Source: Dyadobacter psychrotolerans (GTDB taxonomy: Bacteria > Bacteroidota > Bacteroidia > Cytophagales > Spirosomataceae). From it: a stretch of DNA of 64,000 nucleotides. This document shows, in pieces, positions 26,734-35,778 of this stretch. How positions within the stretch are numbered: position 1 is the first letter of the stretch; each line of letters begins with the position of its first letter. The translations under genes were made by a program, and so were the position numbers. Under the pieces are notes generated by a model that did not search any database, had not been told where the DNA came from, and saw only the letters and a program-made list of their open reading frames with translations. The stretch is taken from contig NZ_SMFL01000001.1 of NCBI RefSeq assembly GCF_004349265.1, positions 558,001 to 622,000 on the forward strand, in the 5' to 3' direction.

Positions 26734-27978
26734 GTGGATTTACTAAGATTTATAACAGCAGGTTCTGTAGACGATGGCAAAAGCACATTAATCGGACGTT
26801 TGCTTTACGATACAAAAAATATTCTGGCCGACCAGATGGAAGCCATTGAACGTGCAAGTAAAAGCCGTAATGTGGGTGAAATCGATTTGGCATTACTTAC
26901 TGACGGACTTCGTTCTGAACGTGAGCAGGGAATTACGATTGACGTTGCTTACAAATATTTCCAAACGCCAAGCCGTAAGTTTATCAGCATCGATGCTCCC
27001 GGGCATATTCAGTACACCAGAAACATGGTTACCGGCGCTTCCAATGCTGACCTTGCTATAATTCTGGTTGATGCACGTCACGGTGTTGTGGAACAAACAC
27101 GCCGCCATTCTCTGATCGCTTCCATGCTGGGTATTCCGCATGTAATTGTAGCGATTAACAAGATGGATCTGATCGGTAACTCGGAGGACGGATACCTCCA
27201 GATTGCGCAGGCTTATAAAGAACTGGCTGAAAAGTTAAATATCAAAGATCTTACGATCATTCCGGTAAGTGCTTTAAACGGAGACAATATTGTTGATCGT
27301 TCTGAGAACATGCCCTGGTATACCGGTGAAACGCTGCTAACCATGCTGGAAACCGTAAATGTGCTTAAAGACCAGAATCAGGATGATGCACGTTTTGCAG
27401 TTCAGTATGTCATCCGCCCTCAAACGGAAGAATTACACGATTACCGCGGATATGCCGGACGTATTCAAAGCGGAACTTTCAAAAAAGGCGATGCTGTAAA
27501 AGTCTTGCCATCCGAGCAGGAATCTAAAATCGCCAAAATAGAGTTCGGCGGAAATGAGATTGACTCAGCTTCTGTCTTGGAATCTGTAACAATTTTACTG
27601 GAAGACGATATTGATATCAGTCGCGGGGATTCAATTGTTTCTCTGAACAACTCACCGGTAATCAGCCAGGATCTGGAAGCAATTGTATGCTGGATGGACG
27701 ATAAAAAAACGCTTAAAGCTGGTAACAAATATGTGCTGCAGCATGGAACTTCGCGGTCACGCTGCTCAGTCAGAGACATTGAATATCAGATCGATATCAA
27801 CTCGTATGAAAAATTGGACGAAGTTGAAAGTCTGAAATTAAATGATGTGGCAAGAATTGTTTTACGGACGGCGCAGCCAATCGCCTATGATCCTTACCAA
27901 AAAAACAGGGCGAATGGTGCTGCAATTTTGATTGACGAAACATCGAATGTCACCGTTGGTGCTTGTATGATTGAATAA
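26734..27978 (+). CDS. cysN: Sulfate adenylyltransferase subunit 1 (GTPase)
   Basis: This EF-Tu-like GTPase drives APS synthesis by CysD. The G1 motif GSVDDGKST lies at residues 10-18, and the effector and G3 region includes REQGITIDVAY and DAPGH, with NKMDL as G4. Two beta-barrel domains follow (YRGYAGRIQSGTFKKGDAVKV and onwards). It is 414 aa long and lacks the C-terminal APS kinase (CysC) domain seen in fused CysNC proteins, which agrees with the APS-type reductase upstream. The start is GTG at 26734. Confidence 0.96.
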   Translation: MDLLRFITAGSVDDGKSTLIGRLLYDTKNILADQMEAIERASKSRNVGEIDLALLTDGLRSEREQGITIDVAYKYFQTPSRKFISIDAPGHIQYTRNMVTGASNADLAIILVDARHGVVEQTRRHSLIASMLGIPHVIVAINKMDLIGNSEDGYLQIAQAYKELAEKLNIKDLTIIPVSALNGDNIVDRSENMPWYTGETLLTMLETVNVLKDQNQDDARFAVQYVIRPQTEELHDYRGYAGRIQSGTFKKGDAVKVLPSEQESKIAKIEFGGNEIDSASVLESVTILLEDDIDISRGDSIVSLNNSPVISQDLEAIVCWMDDKKTLKAGNKYVLQHGTSRSRCSVRDIEYQIDINSYEKLDEVESLKLNDVARIVLRTAQPIAYDPYQKNRANGAAILIDETSNVTVGACMIE

Positions 27979-27981
27979 AAT

Positions 27982-28005
27982 AAGGTGTTTGAACTGCACC
28001 TTTTT
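27982..28005 (+). terminator. Predicted Rho-independent terminator after cysN
   Basis: AAGGTG and CACCTT form a 6-bp stem around a 9-nt loop, followed by TTTTT. The position 4 bp after the cysN stop fits a terminator, although sir follows on the same strand and may be read through or have its own promoter. Confidence 0.6.
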
Positions 28006-28058
28006 AAGTAATGCAGGGTTAATAGACTATTCCGATAGGTTATAAGAATAATATCACC

Positions 28059-30287
28059 ATGAGTAATTTAGTAATTTCAGAAAAAGTATCAGCTGTAGCA
28101 AAGCGCGACATTGTTGATCTCAACAATAAGATCAACGCTTTCAACAGCGGCGAAACACCGGAAGAGGCTTTCCGCAAGTTTCGTCTGACACGCGGTGTGT
28201 ACGGACAGCGCCAACCGGGAGTTCAAATGATCCGCATTAAACTGCCTTACGGGCGTGTTACCGCTGATCAGCTGGTTCGTATTGCCGATACCTCCGACAA
28301 GTTTGCGACAGGAAACCTACATGCCACAACACGTCAGGATATTCAGCTGCACTTTGTAAAACTATCGGATTCACCTCAGCTTTGGGCTGATCTGGAAGAT
28401 GCAGGAATTACTTTAAAAGAAGCTTGTGGTAACACGATTCGTAATGTTACGGCATCATCGATAGCCGGAATCGATCCGGATGAACCGTTTGATGTTACAC
28501 CAATTACGCATTCCATATTTACTTATTTTCTTCGTAATCCTATTAATCAGGATATGGGACGGAAATTTAAAATCGCCGTTTCTTCTTCCGAAAAGGATTC
28601 TGCTCTCGCATTTATCCACGATGTGGGTCTGATAGCCAAGATGGGTAAAAACGAAGACGGTGAAGAAGTTAAAGGATTCAAGGTTCTGATAGGCGGTGGA
28701 TTAGGCGCTCAGCCTTTTTCGGCACAGACTGCTTTTGAGTTTCTTGAAGAGAAAGATGTTATTCCATTTATAGAAGCTTTACTTCGCGTTTTCGATCGTT
28801 ACGGAGAGCGCGTTCGTCGTCATAAAGCCCGTATGAAATTCCTTCTCAATGACCTTGGTCTTGAAGGAATGATGGCCAAAGTGGAAGAAGAACGCACTGC
28901 AGTTAAAAATAAAGTATTTACAATTCCGGAAGATCTGTTTGGAACCAATGAAGCGGAATCCATCAATCATGCTCCGCGCGCATCTGTAAGTGACGAAGTA
29001 ACTTTGGATATAGCCTCACAGACCATCGACCAAGCCGGATTGGAAAACTTCAAAAAATGGCTTAAAACGAATGTTTTTGAACAAAAGCAAAAAGGATGGT
29101 ATGCTGTTCAGTTAAGGGTTTTGCTGGGTGACATGAATTCCGATACTGCACGCAGCCTGGCTGAAATTGTTCGTCAATATGCAGCTGATGATATTCGTGT
29201 GACTGTAAATCAGGGATATATTCTCCGTTTTGTGAAAGGCGAAGACCTTGTTCCGATCTACAAAGAGCTTGAAAAATTGGGACTGGTGAATCCTGGTTTT
29301 GACAGCACCATGGATATTACGACCTGCCCGGGGACGGACACCTGTAACCTTGCAATTTCCAGCAGTTACGGAATTACACGCGTTCTGGAAGATGTCATGA
29401 AGGATGAATTTCCGGAAATGATCTATAACCAGGATATCAAAATAAAAATCAGCGGCTGTATGAATGGCTGCGGACAGCACAATGCGTCCAACATAGGGTT
29501 TCACGGTAGCTCAATTAAAAATGGCAAAATGGTACTTCCCGCTTTGCAGGTTTTATTAGGCGGTGGTTTTTCCGGCGACGGAATTGGTCTGATTGGCGAT
29601 AAAGTCATTAAAGTCCCAACTAAACGCGGACCAGAAGCGCTTCGTACCCTTTTCAACGATTACGAAGCCAATTCATTTGATGGTGAATATTTCAATCAAT
29701 ACTATAATCGTCAGACGAAAAATTACTTTTTCCAACTTTTAAAACCCATCGCTGACCTCTCAACCGTTCAGGATGACGATTATCGCGACTGGGACCATGA
29801 TGAACTGTTCAAAACGGAGATTGGTGTTGGTGAATGTGCGAGTGTGCTTGTCGACCTTGTGGCGACTACCATTACAGAAGGACAGGAAAAACTTAATCTG
29901 GCTAAGGAAAACTACGAGTCAGGAATCTGGGCTGATGCAATCTATCATGCCTACAATGTCCTGATTACCGGTGCAAAAGGTTTGCTGATGACCAAAGAGG
30001 TGAACACCAATACCCAGTACGGTATCATCAACGACTTCGAAACGAATTTTGGAAGTGAGTTTGAATATGAAACGCCTTCTGAGTTTTTCCTGGCTGACAA
30101 AGCTGAAACGCCATTCCGATCCCTTGCTTTCAGTATCAATAAATTTGAGCCTACGGAAGCATTTGCTACTTATTTCGTAAAAACTGCCGACCATTTCCTG
30201 AACTTCGTACGTAACACACGCGGAGCGCAACTGATGGAAACAGGCACGCCCGTTTTGCAGGAATTGTCGTTTGGAAAAGATAGCTAA
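28059..30287 (+). CDS. Ferredoxin/NAD(P)H-type siroheme sulfite reductase with HEPN-like C-terminal domain
   Basis: This enzyme carries out the six-electron reduction of sulfite to sulfide. Two nitrite/sulfite reductase half-repeats are seen, with GNLHATTRQDIQLHFV and RNVTASSIAGIDP in the first half. The siroheme-[4Fe-4S] ligands Cys423, Cys429 (TTCPGTDTCN) and Cys467, Cys471 (SGCMNGCGQHN) are intact. At 742 aa it is about 150 residues longer than usual. The extra region (about 605-740) has the pattern of a HEPN-like helical bundle (LAKENYESGIWADAIYHAYN) without an obvious Rx4-6H ribonuclease motif. It sits between cysN and cobA, which makes the precursor of its siroheme. Nitrite reductase activity is less likely given the context. 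Confidence 0.93.
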   Translation: MSNLVISEKVSAVAKRDIVDLNNKINAFNSGETPEEAFRKFRLTRGVYGQRQPGVQMIRIKLPYGRVTADQLVRIADTSDKFATGNLHATTRQDIQLHFVKLSDSPQLWADLEDAGITLKEACGNTIRNVTASSIAGIDPDEPFDVTPITHSIFTYFLRNPINQDMGRKFKIAVSSSEKDSALAFIHDVGLIAKMGKNEDGEEVKGFKVLIGGGLGAQPFSAQTAFEFLEEKDVIPFIEALLRVFDRYGERVRRHKARMKFLLNDLGLEGMMAKVEEERTAVKNKVFTIPEDLFGTNEAESINHAPRASVSDEVTLDIASQTIDQAGLENFKKWLKTNVFEQKQKGWYAVQLRVLLGDMNSDTARSLAEIVRQYAADDIRVTVNQGYILRFVKGEDLVPIYKELEKLGLVNPGFDSTMDITTCPGTDTCNLAISSSYGITRVLEDVMKDEFPEMIYNQDIKIKISGCMNGCGQHNASNIGFHGSSIKNGKMVLPALQVLLGGGFSGDGIGLIGDKVIKVPTKRGPEALRTLFNDYEANSFDGEYFNQYYNRQTKNYFFQLLKPIADLSTVQDDDYRDWDHDELFKTEIGVGECASVLVDLVATTITEGQEKLNLAKENYESGIWADAIYHAYNVLITGAKGLLMTKEVNTNTQYGIINDFETNFGSEFEYETPSEFFLADKAETPFRSLAFSINKFEPTEAFATYFVKTADHFLNFVRNTRGAQLMETGTPVLQELSFGKDS

Positions 30288-30320
30288 TAGCTAAAACTTG
30301 AATAAAAGATTAATACTTAT

Positions 30321-30359
30321 AAGAAGTCAGTTATGAATATTTTCTTATACTGACTTCTT
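30321..30359 (+). terminator. Predicted terminator after sulfite reductase
   Basis: AAGAAGTCAGT (30321-30331) pairs exactly with ACTGACTTCTT (30349-30359) around a 17-nt A+T-rich loop, and T-rich sequence follows. It probably ends or attenuates transcription before cobA. Confidence 0.7.
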
Positions 30360-30407
30360 TATTTATTTCGGCTATTGGCTACATGCTAATAGCTCATAGC
30401 TAAAAAA

Positions 30408-31172
30408 ATGAAACTTACACTAATTGGTGCTGGTCCGGGAGATCCCGACCTGATTACCTTGAAGGGAATCAAGGCTTTACAAAAAGCAAAAGTAGTACTC
30501 TACGATTCTCTTGCCCATCCTGCTCTTCTCGAATACTGCCCTCCGGGTTGTGTCAAAGTCCTGGTAGGAAAACGCTATGGAAAAACCAGTTGCGGACAGG
30601 ATGATATCAACCATCTGATTGTTGAATATGCAAAACAATACGGAGAAGTGGTTCGTCTGAAAGGCGGCGATTCATTTATCTTTGGACGAGGTTATGAAGA
30701 AATCGTTTTTGCAGCACAGTTTGGAATCGACTCGGAAGTAATTCCGGGTATCAGCAGCAGTTATGCAGTTCCGGCTTTGGCAGGCATACCTTTAACTTCC
30801 CGTGGCGTGAGCGAAAGTTTCTGGGTAATCACCGGGACAACCAAATCACATGCTTTATCCAAAGATCTCAGCCTGGCGGCTCAATCTACCGCAACAGTTG
30901 TCATTTTGATGGGGCTCCACAAGCTTGATGAAATCGTTGAGATCTATGCCGGAATAGGCAAACTAGATGAACCAATCGCCATCATCCAAAACGGAACGAT
31001 GGAAAATCAAAAAGTGGTTTCAGGAAAAATAAGTAATATTCAGCCGTTGGCAAAGATTAGTGAAATTGCATCGCCTGCGATTATTGTAGTTGGCGCTGTT
31101 GCCGCTTTGCCTGATTTATCTTTTGAAGCTGTGCAGGCAATGATAAAAAGAAGAGATCTTTTAACTGAATAA
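30408..31172 (+). CDS. cobA: Uroporphyrinogen-III C-methyltransferase
   Basis: This SAM-dependent enzyme makes precorrin-2, the precursor of siroheme needed by the upstream sulfite reductase. Family motifs are LIGAGPGDPDLITLKG at the N-terminus, VVLYDSLAH, VRLKGGDSFIFGRG and VIPGISSSYAVPALAGIPLTSRG. The 254-aa length fits a stand-alone SUMT (not fused CysG). No complete precorrin-2 dehydrogenase/ferrochelatase is seen nearby; the only hint is the partial Met8-like segment of the TauE/SafE gene. An AGCT-type repeat (30372-30405) ends directly before the start. Confidence 0.95.
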   Translation: MKLTLIGAGPGDPDLITLKGIKALQKAKVVLYDSLAHPALLEYCPPGCVKVLVGKRYGKTSCGQDDINHLIVEYAKQYGEVVRLKGGDSFIFGRGYEEIVFAAQFGIDSEVIPGISSSYAVPALAGIPLTSRGVSESFWVITGTTKSHALSKDLSLAAQSTATVVILMGLHKLDEIVEIYAGIGKLDEPIAIIQNGTMENQKVVSGKISNIQPLAKISEIASPAIIVVGAVAALPDLSFEAVQAMIKRRDLLTE

Positions 31173-31174
31173 TT

Positions 31175-31516
31175 TTATATAAACCGAACCAGCCATTTCA
31201 GGTCCGATATATTTTGTTTGCCCTCGAATACAAAAAAGTAAATAATTCCGGCAAGTAAAATATAACTTATAAAAAGCCACTTTTTCTTTTGTTCGTAAGC
31301 ATCGCGCTGGTGAAAGTAGTCATAAACCATCGATGCCGAGAAAGCGACAATCATCAAAACAAAACATAAAACTCCGCAGTCTGTACGATATTGAAGATAA
31401 CTACGCAGTGCAGGAGCACCCAGAATTAAATACATCAGCCACATACCAAAACCCATCCGGTAAAGATACATACTGAGCCGCTTGTCGTTTTTTATGTCAA
31501 ATAATCCTTCTAACAC
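31175..31516 (-). CDS. Small integral membrane protein of unknown function
   Basis: This 113-aa protein has about three hydrophobic segments (MGFGMWLMYLILGAPAL, CGVLCFVLMIVAFSASM and WLFISYILLAGIIYFFVF) separated by short charged loops (QRDAYEQKKK). No family is recognised. Its stop lies 2 bp from the cobA stop on the opposite strand, so the two genes converge, and its start faces the LpxL-like gene across a 105-bp divergent gap. Confidence 0.7.
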   Translation of the reverse strand: MLEGLFDIKNDKRLSMYLYRMGFGMWLMYLILGAPALRSYLQYRTDCGVLCFVLMIVAFSASMVYDYFHQRDAYEQKKKWLFISYILLAGIIYFFVFEGKQNISDLKWLVRFI

Positions 31517-31576
31517 AGCGCATTAACAATTGTTTGAATAGGTGAAGCTAAGAAATATTGAAAAGAAAAGCTAACA

Positions 31577-31608
31577 TTTTATAAACATACGTTATATATG
31601 TAGTTTTG
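31577..31608 (+). promoter_or_regulatory. Predicted promoter of the LPS acyltransferase cluster
   Basis: TAGTTTTG at 31601-31608 matches the -7 consensus TAnnTTTG, and TTTT at 31577-31580 lies 20 bp upstream where TTTG is expected. Initiation near 31615 would leave a leader of only about 7 nt before the ATG at 31622. Confidence 0.6.
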
Positions 31609-31621
31609 TAAAAATGTTTGC

Positions 31622-32527
31622 ATGAATAGACCCGTTTCGAAAATCTTCCTTTTTCTGCTTAATTCGTTATCAAGCCTCTCCTGGAAAAATGCTTTCAGAC
31701 TGTCGAGCGCTTTGAAATGGATCTTATTTGACGTTGCGGGTTATAGAAAAGCCGTCATCCACAACAATTTAAGAAACAGCTTTCCTGAAAAAACAGAGGC
31801 TGAACTGGAAGTTATCGCCGAAGACTTTTACCTTCACTTTACTGACTTAATCGTTGAAACCATCAAGTTCCGGACAGCCAGCGCCGATGTCGTTCGAGAA
31901 AGATTGCAGGGAGACATCAGCATAATGGACGACTTCTACGCCAGCAAAACCAATATCATTTACCTGATGGGTCACCGGGGAAACTGGGAACTCGCTAATC
32001 TATTTTCTTCACTTTGTTTTACGCACGAGTGCATAGTCGTTTACCGGCCATTGCAAAACAAAGAATCCGATGCATGGTTCCTCGACCTTCGTACCCGCTT
32101 TGGTGCAATTCTGGTACCCATGGATCAGATTTTCCGCGAGTTACAAAAACCAAGAGATAAGCCTTATGTAGTCGTGCTTGCCAACGATCAGTCGCCTAAT
32201 CCCGGAACAGCCTTTTGGACTACATTTTTAAATCAGGATACCGGAATTTTCAGGGGTGTTGAAACCATTGCACGCAGATATAATCTGACGGTACTTTACG
32301 CAGATTTCAGTAAGGTCCCAGGCAAACGTGGTTATTACCATGTCGAAATTTCAACCATAACAGACGAACCCAAGTTGGTTGCGAACAACATGATTTTAAA
32401 AAAGCAAATTGGCATACTTGAACAAAACATCTGCGCCCAGCCACACAACTGGCTCTGGAGCCACAGACGATGGAAACATAAAAGACCGGAAAACTTAAAA
32501 CCGGAACAACTGATGACCGCCAAATAG
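31622..32527 (+). CDS. LpxL/HtrB-like lipid A acyltransferase, copy 1
   Basis: This membrane-associated acyltransferase of the lipid A biosynthesis (LpxL/LpxM) family transfers a secondary acyl chain to the Kdo-lipid A precursor. The catalytic HX4E motif is His118 to Glu123 (GHRGNWE), followed by VVYRPLQN, the conserved LANDQSP and the C-terminal WLWSHRRWKHKRP. The N-terminal 40 residues are hydrophobic and serve as a membrane anchor. It is 301 aa long. The next gene is a paralogue with the HX4E motif at the same position. Aminoacyl or ornithine-lipid acyltransfer is a less likely alternative. Confidence 0.9.
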   Translation: MNRPVSKIFLFLLNSLSSLSWKNAFRLSSALKWILFDVAGYRKAVIHNNLRNSFPEKTEAELEVIAEDFYLHFTDLIVETIKFRTASADVVRERLQGDISIMDDFYASKTNIIYLMGHRGNWELANLFSSLCFTHECIVVYRPLQNKESDAWFLDLRTRFGAILVPMDQIFRELQKPRDKPYVVVLANDQSPNPGTAFWTTFLNQDTGIFRGVETIARRYNLTVLYADFSKVPGKRGYYHVEISTITDEPKLVANNMILKKQIGILEQNICAQPHNWLWSHRRWKHKRPENLKPEQLMTAK

Positions 32528-32590
32528 TCCCGTTTACCGGAACTATTTTTGCCTGCCAGTTGCTATTATTTTGCAAAAGGCGGCATCAAC

Positions 32591-33505
32591 ATGAAAAAAG
32601 CATTTACCTGGTTATTACTGCGGATACTGACTGCAATATCGAGGTTATCATGGAAAAACCTCTATAAACTCTCGGACATATTTCGGTTTCTGATTTTTAA
32701 CGTAATACATTACAGGCAAAAGGTTATAATTGAAAATTTACATAATAGCTTTCCTGAACAGGATGATAGAACAATCCGGAAAATCGCTAAAAAATATTAC
32801 CGGAATTTTACTGATATTATATTCGAAACCATTAAGTTACGTTCCATTTCCAAAAATGATTTGTTAAGACGGTTTGAGGTAGAAACTTCTTTATTAGATC
32901 GATATTACGAACAAAAAAAGAATCTGATCGTAGTTGCCGGGCATCTGGGAAATTGGGAAATGCTGAATTTATTTGCTTCTGCAAAATTATCCTACCAAAT
33001 TGTAGTCGTCTATCACGAACTCGCCAACAACGCTTTTGAAGACTGGTTCAAAAAACTCCGGACCCAGTTTGGAACAGAAATGGTACCGATGAAGGATGCA
33101 TTTGTAAAAGCGGTTACGCCCAGGGATAAACCTTTTATTTATATTTTGATAAATGACCAGTCACCTATCCCGGAAAAAGCATATTGGACCAAATTTCTGA
33201 ATCAGGAAACCGGTGTGTTCCGCGGCGTTGAACTCATTGCAAGAAGGTTAAACGCTCCGGTTTTGTATATGGGTGTTCTAAGGAATGAATGGAAAAGAGG
33301 TTTTTACAGATTTTATTTCGAGCTGATTACGGAAAGCCCGAAAGACGAACCTAAAAATGTAATTCTCGAACGTCAGATAAATTATTTAGAAAAAGATATT
33401 TTAAAACAACCTGATAACTGGCTTTGGAGCCACAGACGCTGGAAACATAACCGCCCGCAGCATCTGCAGCCATTTCAGTTACTGGAAGAAAACAAAAGTG
33501 AGTAA
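32591..33505 (+). CDS. LpxL/HtrB-like lipid A acyltransferase, copy 2
   Basis: This is a 304-aa paralogue of the upstream acyltransferase with the same architecture: a hydrophobic N-terminal anchor, HX4E at His118-Glu123 (GHLGNWE), INDQSPIPEKAYWTKFLNQETG and the closing WLWSHRRWKHNRP. The ATG at 32591 is preferred over the upstream frame extension because it aligns with copy 1. The GT9 gene overlaps its 3' end by 8 bp, so the genes are coupled. The two enzymes may add different acyl chains. Confidence 0.9.
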   Translation: MKKAFTWLLLRILTAISRLSWKNLYKLSDIFRFLIFNVIHYRQKVIIENLHNSFPEQDDRTIRKIAKKYYRNFTDIIFETIKLRSISKNDLLRRFEVETSLLDRYYEQKKNLIVVAGHLGNWEMLNLFASAKLSYQIVVVYHELANNAFEDWFKKLRTQFGTEMVPMKDAFVKAVTPRDKPFIYILINDQSPIPEKAYWTKFLNQETGVFRGVELIARRLNAPVLYMGVLRNEWKRGFYRFYFELITESPKDEPKNVILERQINYLEKDILKQPDNWLWSHRRWKHNRPQHLQPFQLLEENKSE

Positions 33506-34484
33506 ACCTGTCAAATTTCTTATCCTGCGCTTCTCATCCATTGGTGATATCATCCTGACTACTCCCGTTATCAGGTGCCTTAAGCAGCAATACGCCAATG
33601 CAGAAATTCATTATTTTACCAAAAAGAAATTTGGCTTTCTTCTTGAAGACAACCATTATGTTGATAAACTGTGGCTGTTGGATGCCAGTTTAACAGAGTT
33701 ATTGCCATCGATTTATAAAGAGAATTTCGATTATATTATTGACCTGCATACCAATCTGCGGACCATGAATATTAAGTGGAAACTGGGTAAACCTTCATTC
33801 AGTTTTGACAAATTAAATATTCAGAAATTCTTACTGACCAACTTCAGAATCAACAGATTACCGGACATTCACATCGTTGACCGATACCTTGCCACGCTGC
33901 AGACATTCGGAGTCAAAAACGATAATGCCGGCCTGGACTATTTTGTACCTTTAAAAGATAAAATCCAACCGGAACAGATTGCAGAAACCCATCGCAATCG
34001 TTTCGTGGCTTACGCGATTGGAGGACAGCATTTTACAAAAAAATTACCCGTTCACCGAATGATCGAACTTTGCAGGAAGATCAATTATCCGGTTATTCTG
34101 CTGGGCGGGAAGGAAGACTTTGAAGAAGGAGAAGCAATCAGAACCGCACTTGGAGATCAGCTGATCCTGAATGCCTGCGGAAAATTTAATTTTAACCAGT
34201 CGGCCTCCATTATCAGTCATTCCTGGTTCGTTTTTTCTCATGATACCGGCCTGATGCATGTAGCTTCTGCATTTAAGAAAAAAGTCTACTCAATCTGGGG
34301 AAATACGATTCCGGCTTTTGGCATGTACCCGTATAAAACAGAATTTAAAGTGATTGAAAACAATAATTTAAGCTGCCGGCCATGTTCAAAAATAGGATAC
34401 AAAGAATGCCCGAAAAAACATTTTAAATGTATGAATGAGCTTTTCTTTGATTTCGTAATAGAAGAACTTGATGCGCAACCCTGA
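33498..34484 (+). CDS. Glycosyltransferase family 9 (heptosyltransferase-like)
   Basis: This GT-B fold transferase of the ADP-heptose:LPS heptosyltransferase family probably builds the LPS inner core. Features are the N-terminal FLILRFSSIGDIILTTPVIR, IIDLHTNLRT, AYAIGGQHFTKKLP, VILLGGKEDFEEGEAI and the late FVFSHDTGLMHVASAF, the family's nucleotide-sugar site. The Cys-rich end (CRPCSKIGYKECPKKHFKC) is common in Bacteroidota members. The start is GTG at 33498, overlapping the acyltransferase by 8 bp. The sugar donor cannot be fixed from sequence. Confidence 0.92.
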   Translation: MSKPVKFLILRFSSIGDIILTTPVIRCLKQQYANAEIHYFTKKKFGFLLEDNHYVDKLWLLDASLTELLPSIYKENFDYIIDLHTNLRTMNIKWKLGKPSFSFDKLNIQKFLLTNFRINRLPDIHIVDRYLATLQTFGVKNDNAGLDYFVPLKDKIQPEQIAETHRNRFVAYAIGGQHFTKKLPVHRMIELCRKINYPVILLGGKEDFEEGEAIRTALGDQLILNACGKFNFNQSASIISHSWFVFSHDTGLMHVASAFKKKVYSIWGNTIPAFGMYPYKTEFKVIENNNLSCRPCSKIGYKECPKKHFKCMNELFFDFVIEELDAQP

Positions 34485-34522
34485 TGTTGATAGATTGGTT
34501 TTACAGAAAATGAGAATTGAAA

Positions 34523-35440
34523 ATGAGCACAAATAAAAAGGTAAATATCGGAATTGTTCAAATGAGCTGTTCGGATGATATAGAAGCTAACTTCATAAAA
34601 GCAACCGAAAAAATCCGGGAGGCTGCTGCTAAAGGCGCTCAGATTGTTTGTCTTCAGGAGCTTTTTAAATCTCTGTATTTTTGCGATGTAGAGGACCACA
34701 AAAACTTCGAACTGGCTGAACCGATTCCAGGCCCATCAACTGTATCATTGGGTGCGCTTGCGAAGGAACTTGGTGTGGTGATCATCGCATCGTTATTTGA
34801 AAAACGAGCGCATGGTCTGTATCACAACACTACAGCGGTGCTTGACGCTGACGGATCTTATCTTGGAAAATACCGCAAAATGCATATTCCTGATGATCCG
34901 GGTTACTATGAAAAATTCTATTTTACACCTGGTGATGCTATAAATGGTGAAACTGAGGAATCGGAGGATCCAATCGGTTACCGGACTTTTGATACGAAAT
35001 TTGCAAAAATCGGGGTTTTAATTTGCTGGGATCAATGGTATCCGGAAGCTGCAAGAATAACGAGTTTAATGGGTGCAGAAATCCTGTTCTACCCTACCGC
35101 CATTGGCTGGGATACAAATGAAACAGATCCTCAGATTAACGAAGAACAATATGGTGCATGGCAGACGATACAACGTGGCCATGCAGTTGCAAACGGAATA
35201 TATGTTGTTTCGGTAAACCGCGTTGGCCGGGAAGCGGACCAGCAATTTTGGGGCGGATCGTTTATTGCGAATCCTCATGGCCGCCTGCTTTACCTGGCAC
35301 CGCACGACCAGGAAGTTACCCATGTACAGGAACTGGATCTTCAAAAGCTTGATCATTACCGCACCACATGGCCGTTTTTCAGAGATCGTCGTGTGGATTC
35401 TTATAAGCCAATTCTAAAAAGATACATCGATTCAAAGTAA
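34523..35440 (+). CDS. aguB: N-carbamoylputrescine amidase
   Basis: This nitrilase-superfamily amidase converts N-carbamoylputrescine to putrescine, the last step of the agmatine route. The Glu-Lys-Cys triad is Glu46 (CLQELFKS), the Lys of LGKYRKMHIPDDPGYYEKFYF and the Cys of GVLICWDQWYPEAARI; the PDDPGYYEKFYFTPGD segment is specific to this subfamily. The ATG at 34523 is used instead of the TTG two codons earlier. It is 305 aa long. The preceding step, agmatine deiminase, is encoded at 39789-40847. A strong hairpin terminator follows. Confidence 0.93.
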   Translation: MSTNKKVNIGIVQMSCSDDIEANFIKATEKIREAAAKGAQIVCLQELFKSLYFCDVEDHKNFELAEPIPGPSTVSLGALAKELGVVIIASLFEKRAHGLYHNTTAVLDADGSYLGKYRKMHIPDDPGYYEKFYFTPGDAINGETEESEDPIGYRTFDTKFAKIGVLICWDQWYPEAARITSLMGAEILFYPTAIGWDTNETDPQINEEQYGAWQTIQRGHAVANGIYVVSVNRVGREADQQFWGGSFIANPHGRLLYLAPHDQEVTHVQELDLQKLDHYRTTWPFFRDRRVDSYKPILKRYIDSK

Positions 35441-35466
35441 TCGGGAAATTTAACTATTTGATTTAC

Positions 35467-35493
35467 AAAAGACTTTCCGGTGGAAGGTCTTTT
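35467..35493 (+). terminator. Rho-independent terminator after aguB
   Basis: AAAAGACTTTCC pairs with GGAAGGTCTTTT around a 3-5 nt loop, with one G-T pair, and a run of T follows. This closes the LPS-aguB transcription unit. Confidence 0.85.
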
Positions 35494-35741
35494 TTTTATT
35501 CAAATCTAAAAATTCCATATTTAATCCGTTTTTAAAATTAATTTCAATTTTCCGACAAACGTGGTTAAAGCAAAACGAAGTTTATTCAAGTACACTTTAT
35601 TACTAAAAAGTCTACAAATTATATAGAACTCATCGAAGACGGATAAGTAAAATTAAATAATGAATTATTACAATAATATTTTCTCTGATTAAGAATTAAC
35701 CAATTATTATTGCAAAAAAATACCTGTTTTACCTCCATTGT

Positions 35742-35772
35742 CTTGCGTTTTTATCCTTTCTCAGTATATTTG
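35742..35772 (+). promoter_or_regulatory. Predicted promoter in the 819-bp gap
   Basis: CTTG at 35742-35745 lies 19 bp upstream of TATATTTG at 35765-35772, a match to TTTG-N19-21-TAnnTTTG in all but one position. No open reading frame follows; the candidate small RNA does. Confidence 0.6.
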
Positions 35773-35778
35773 AGAAGT

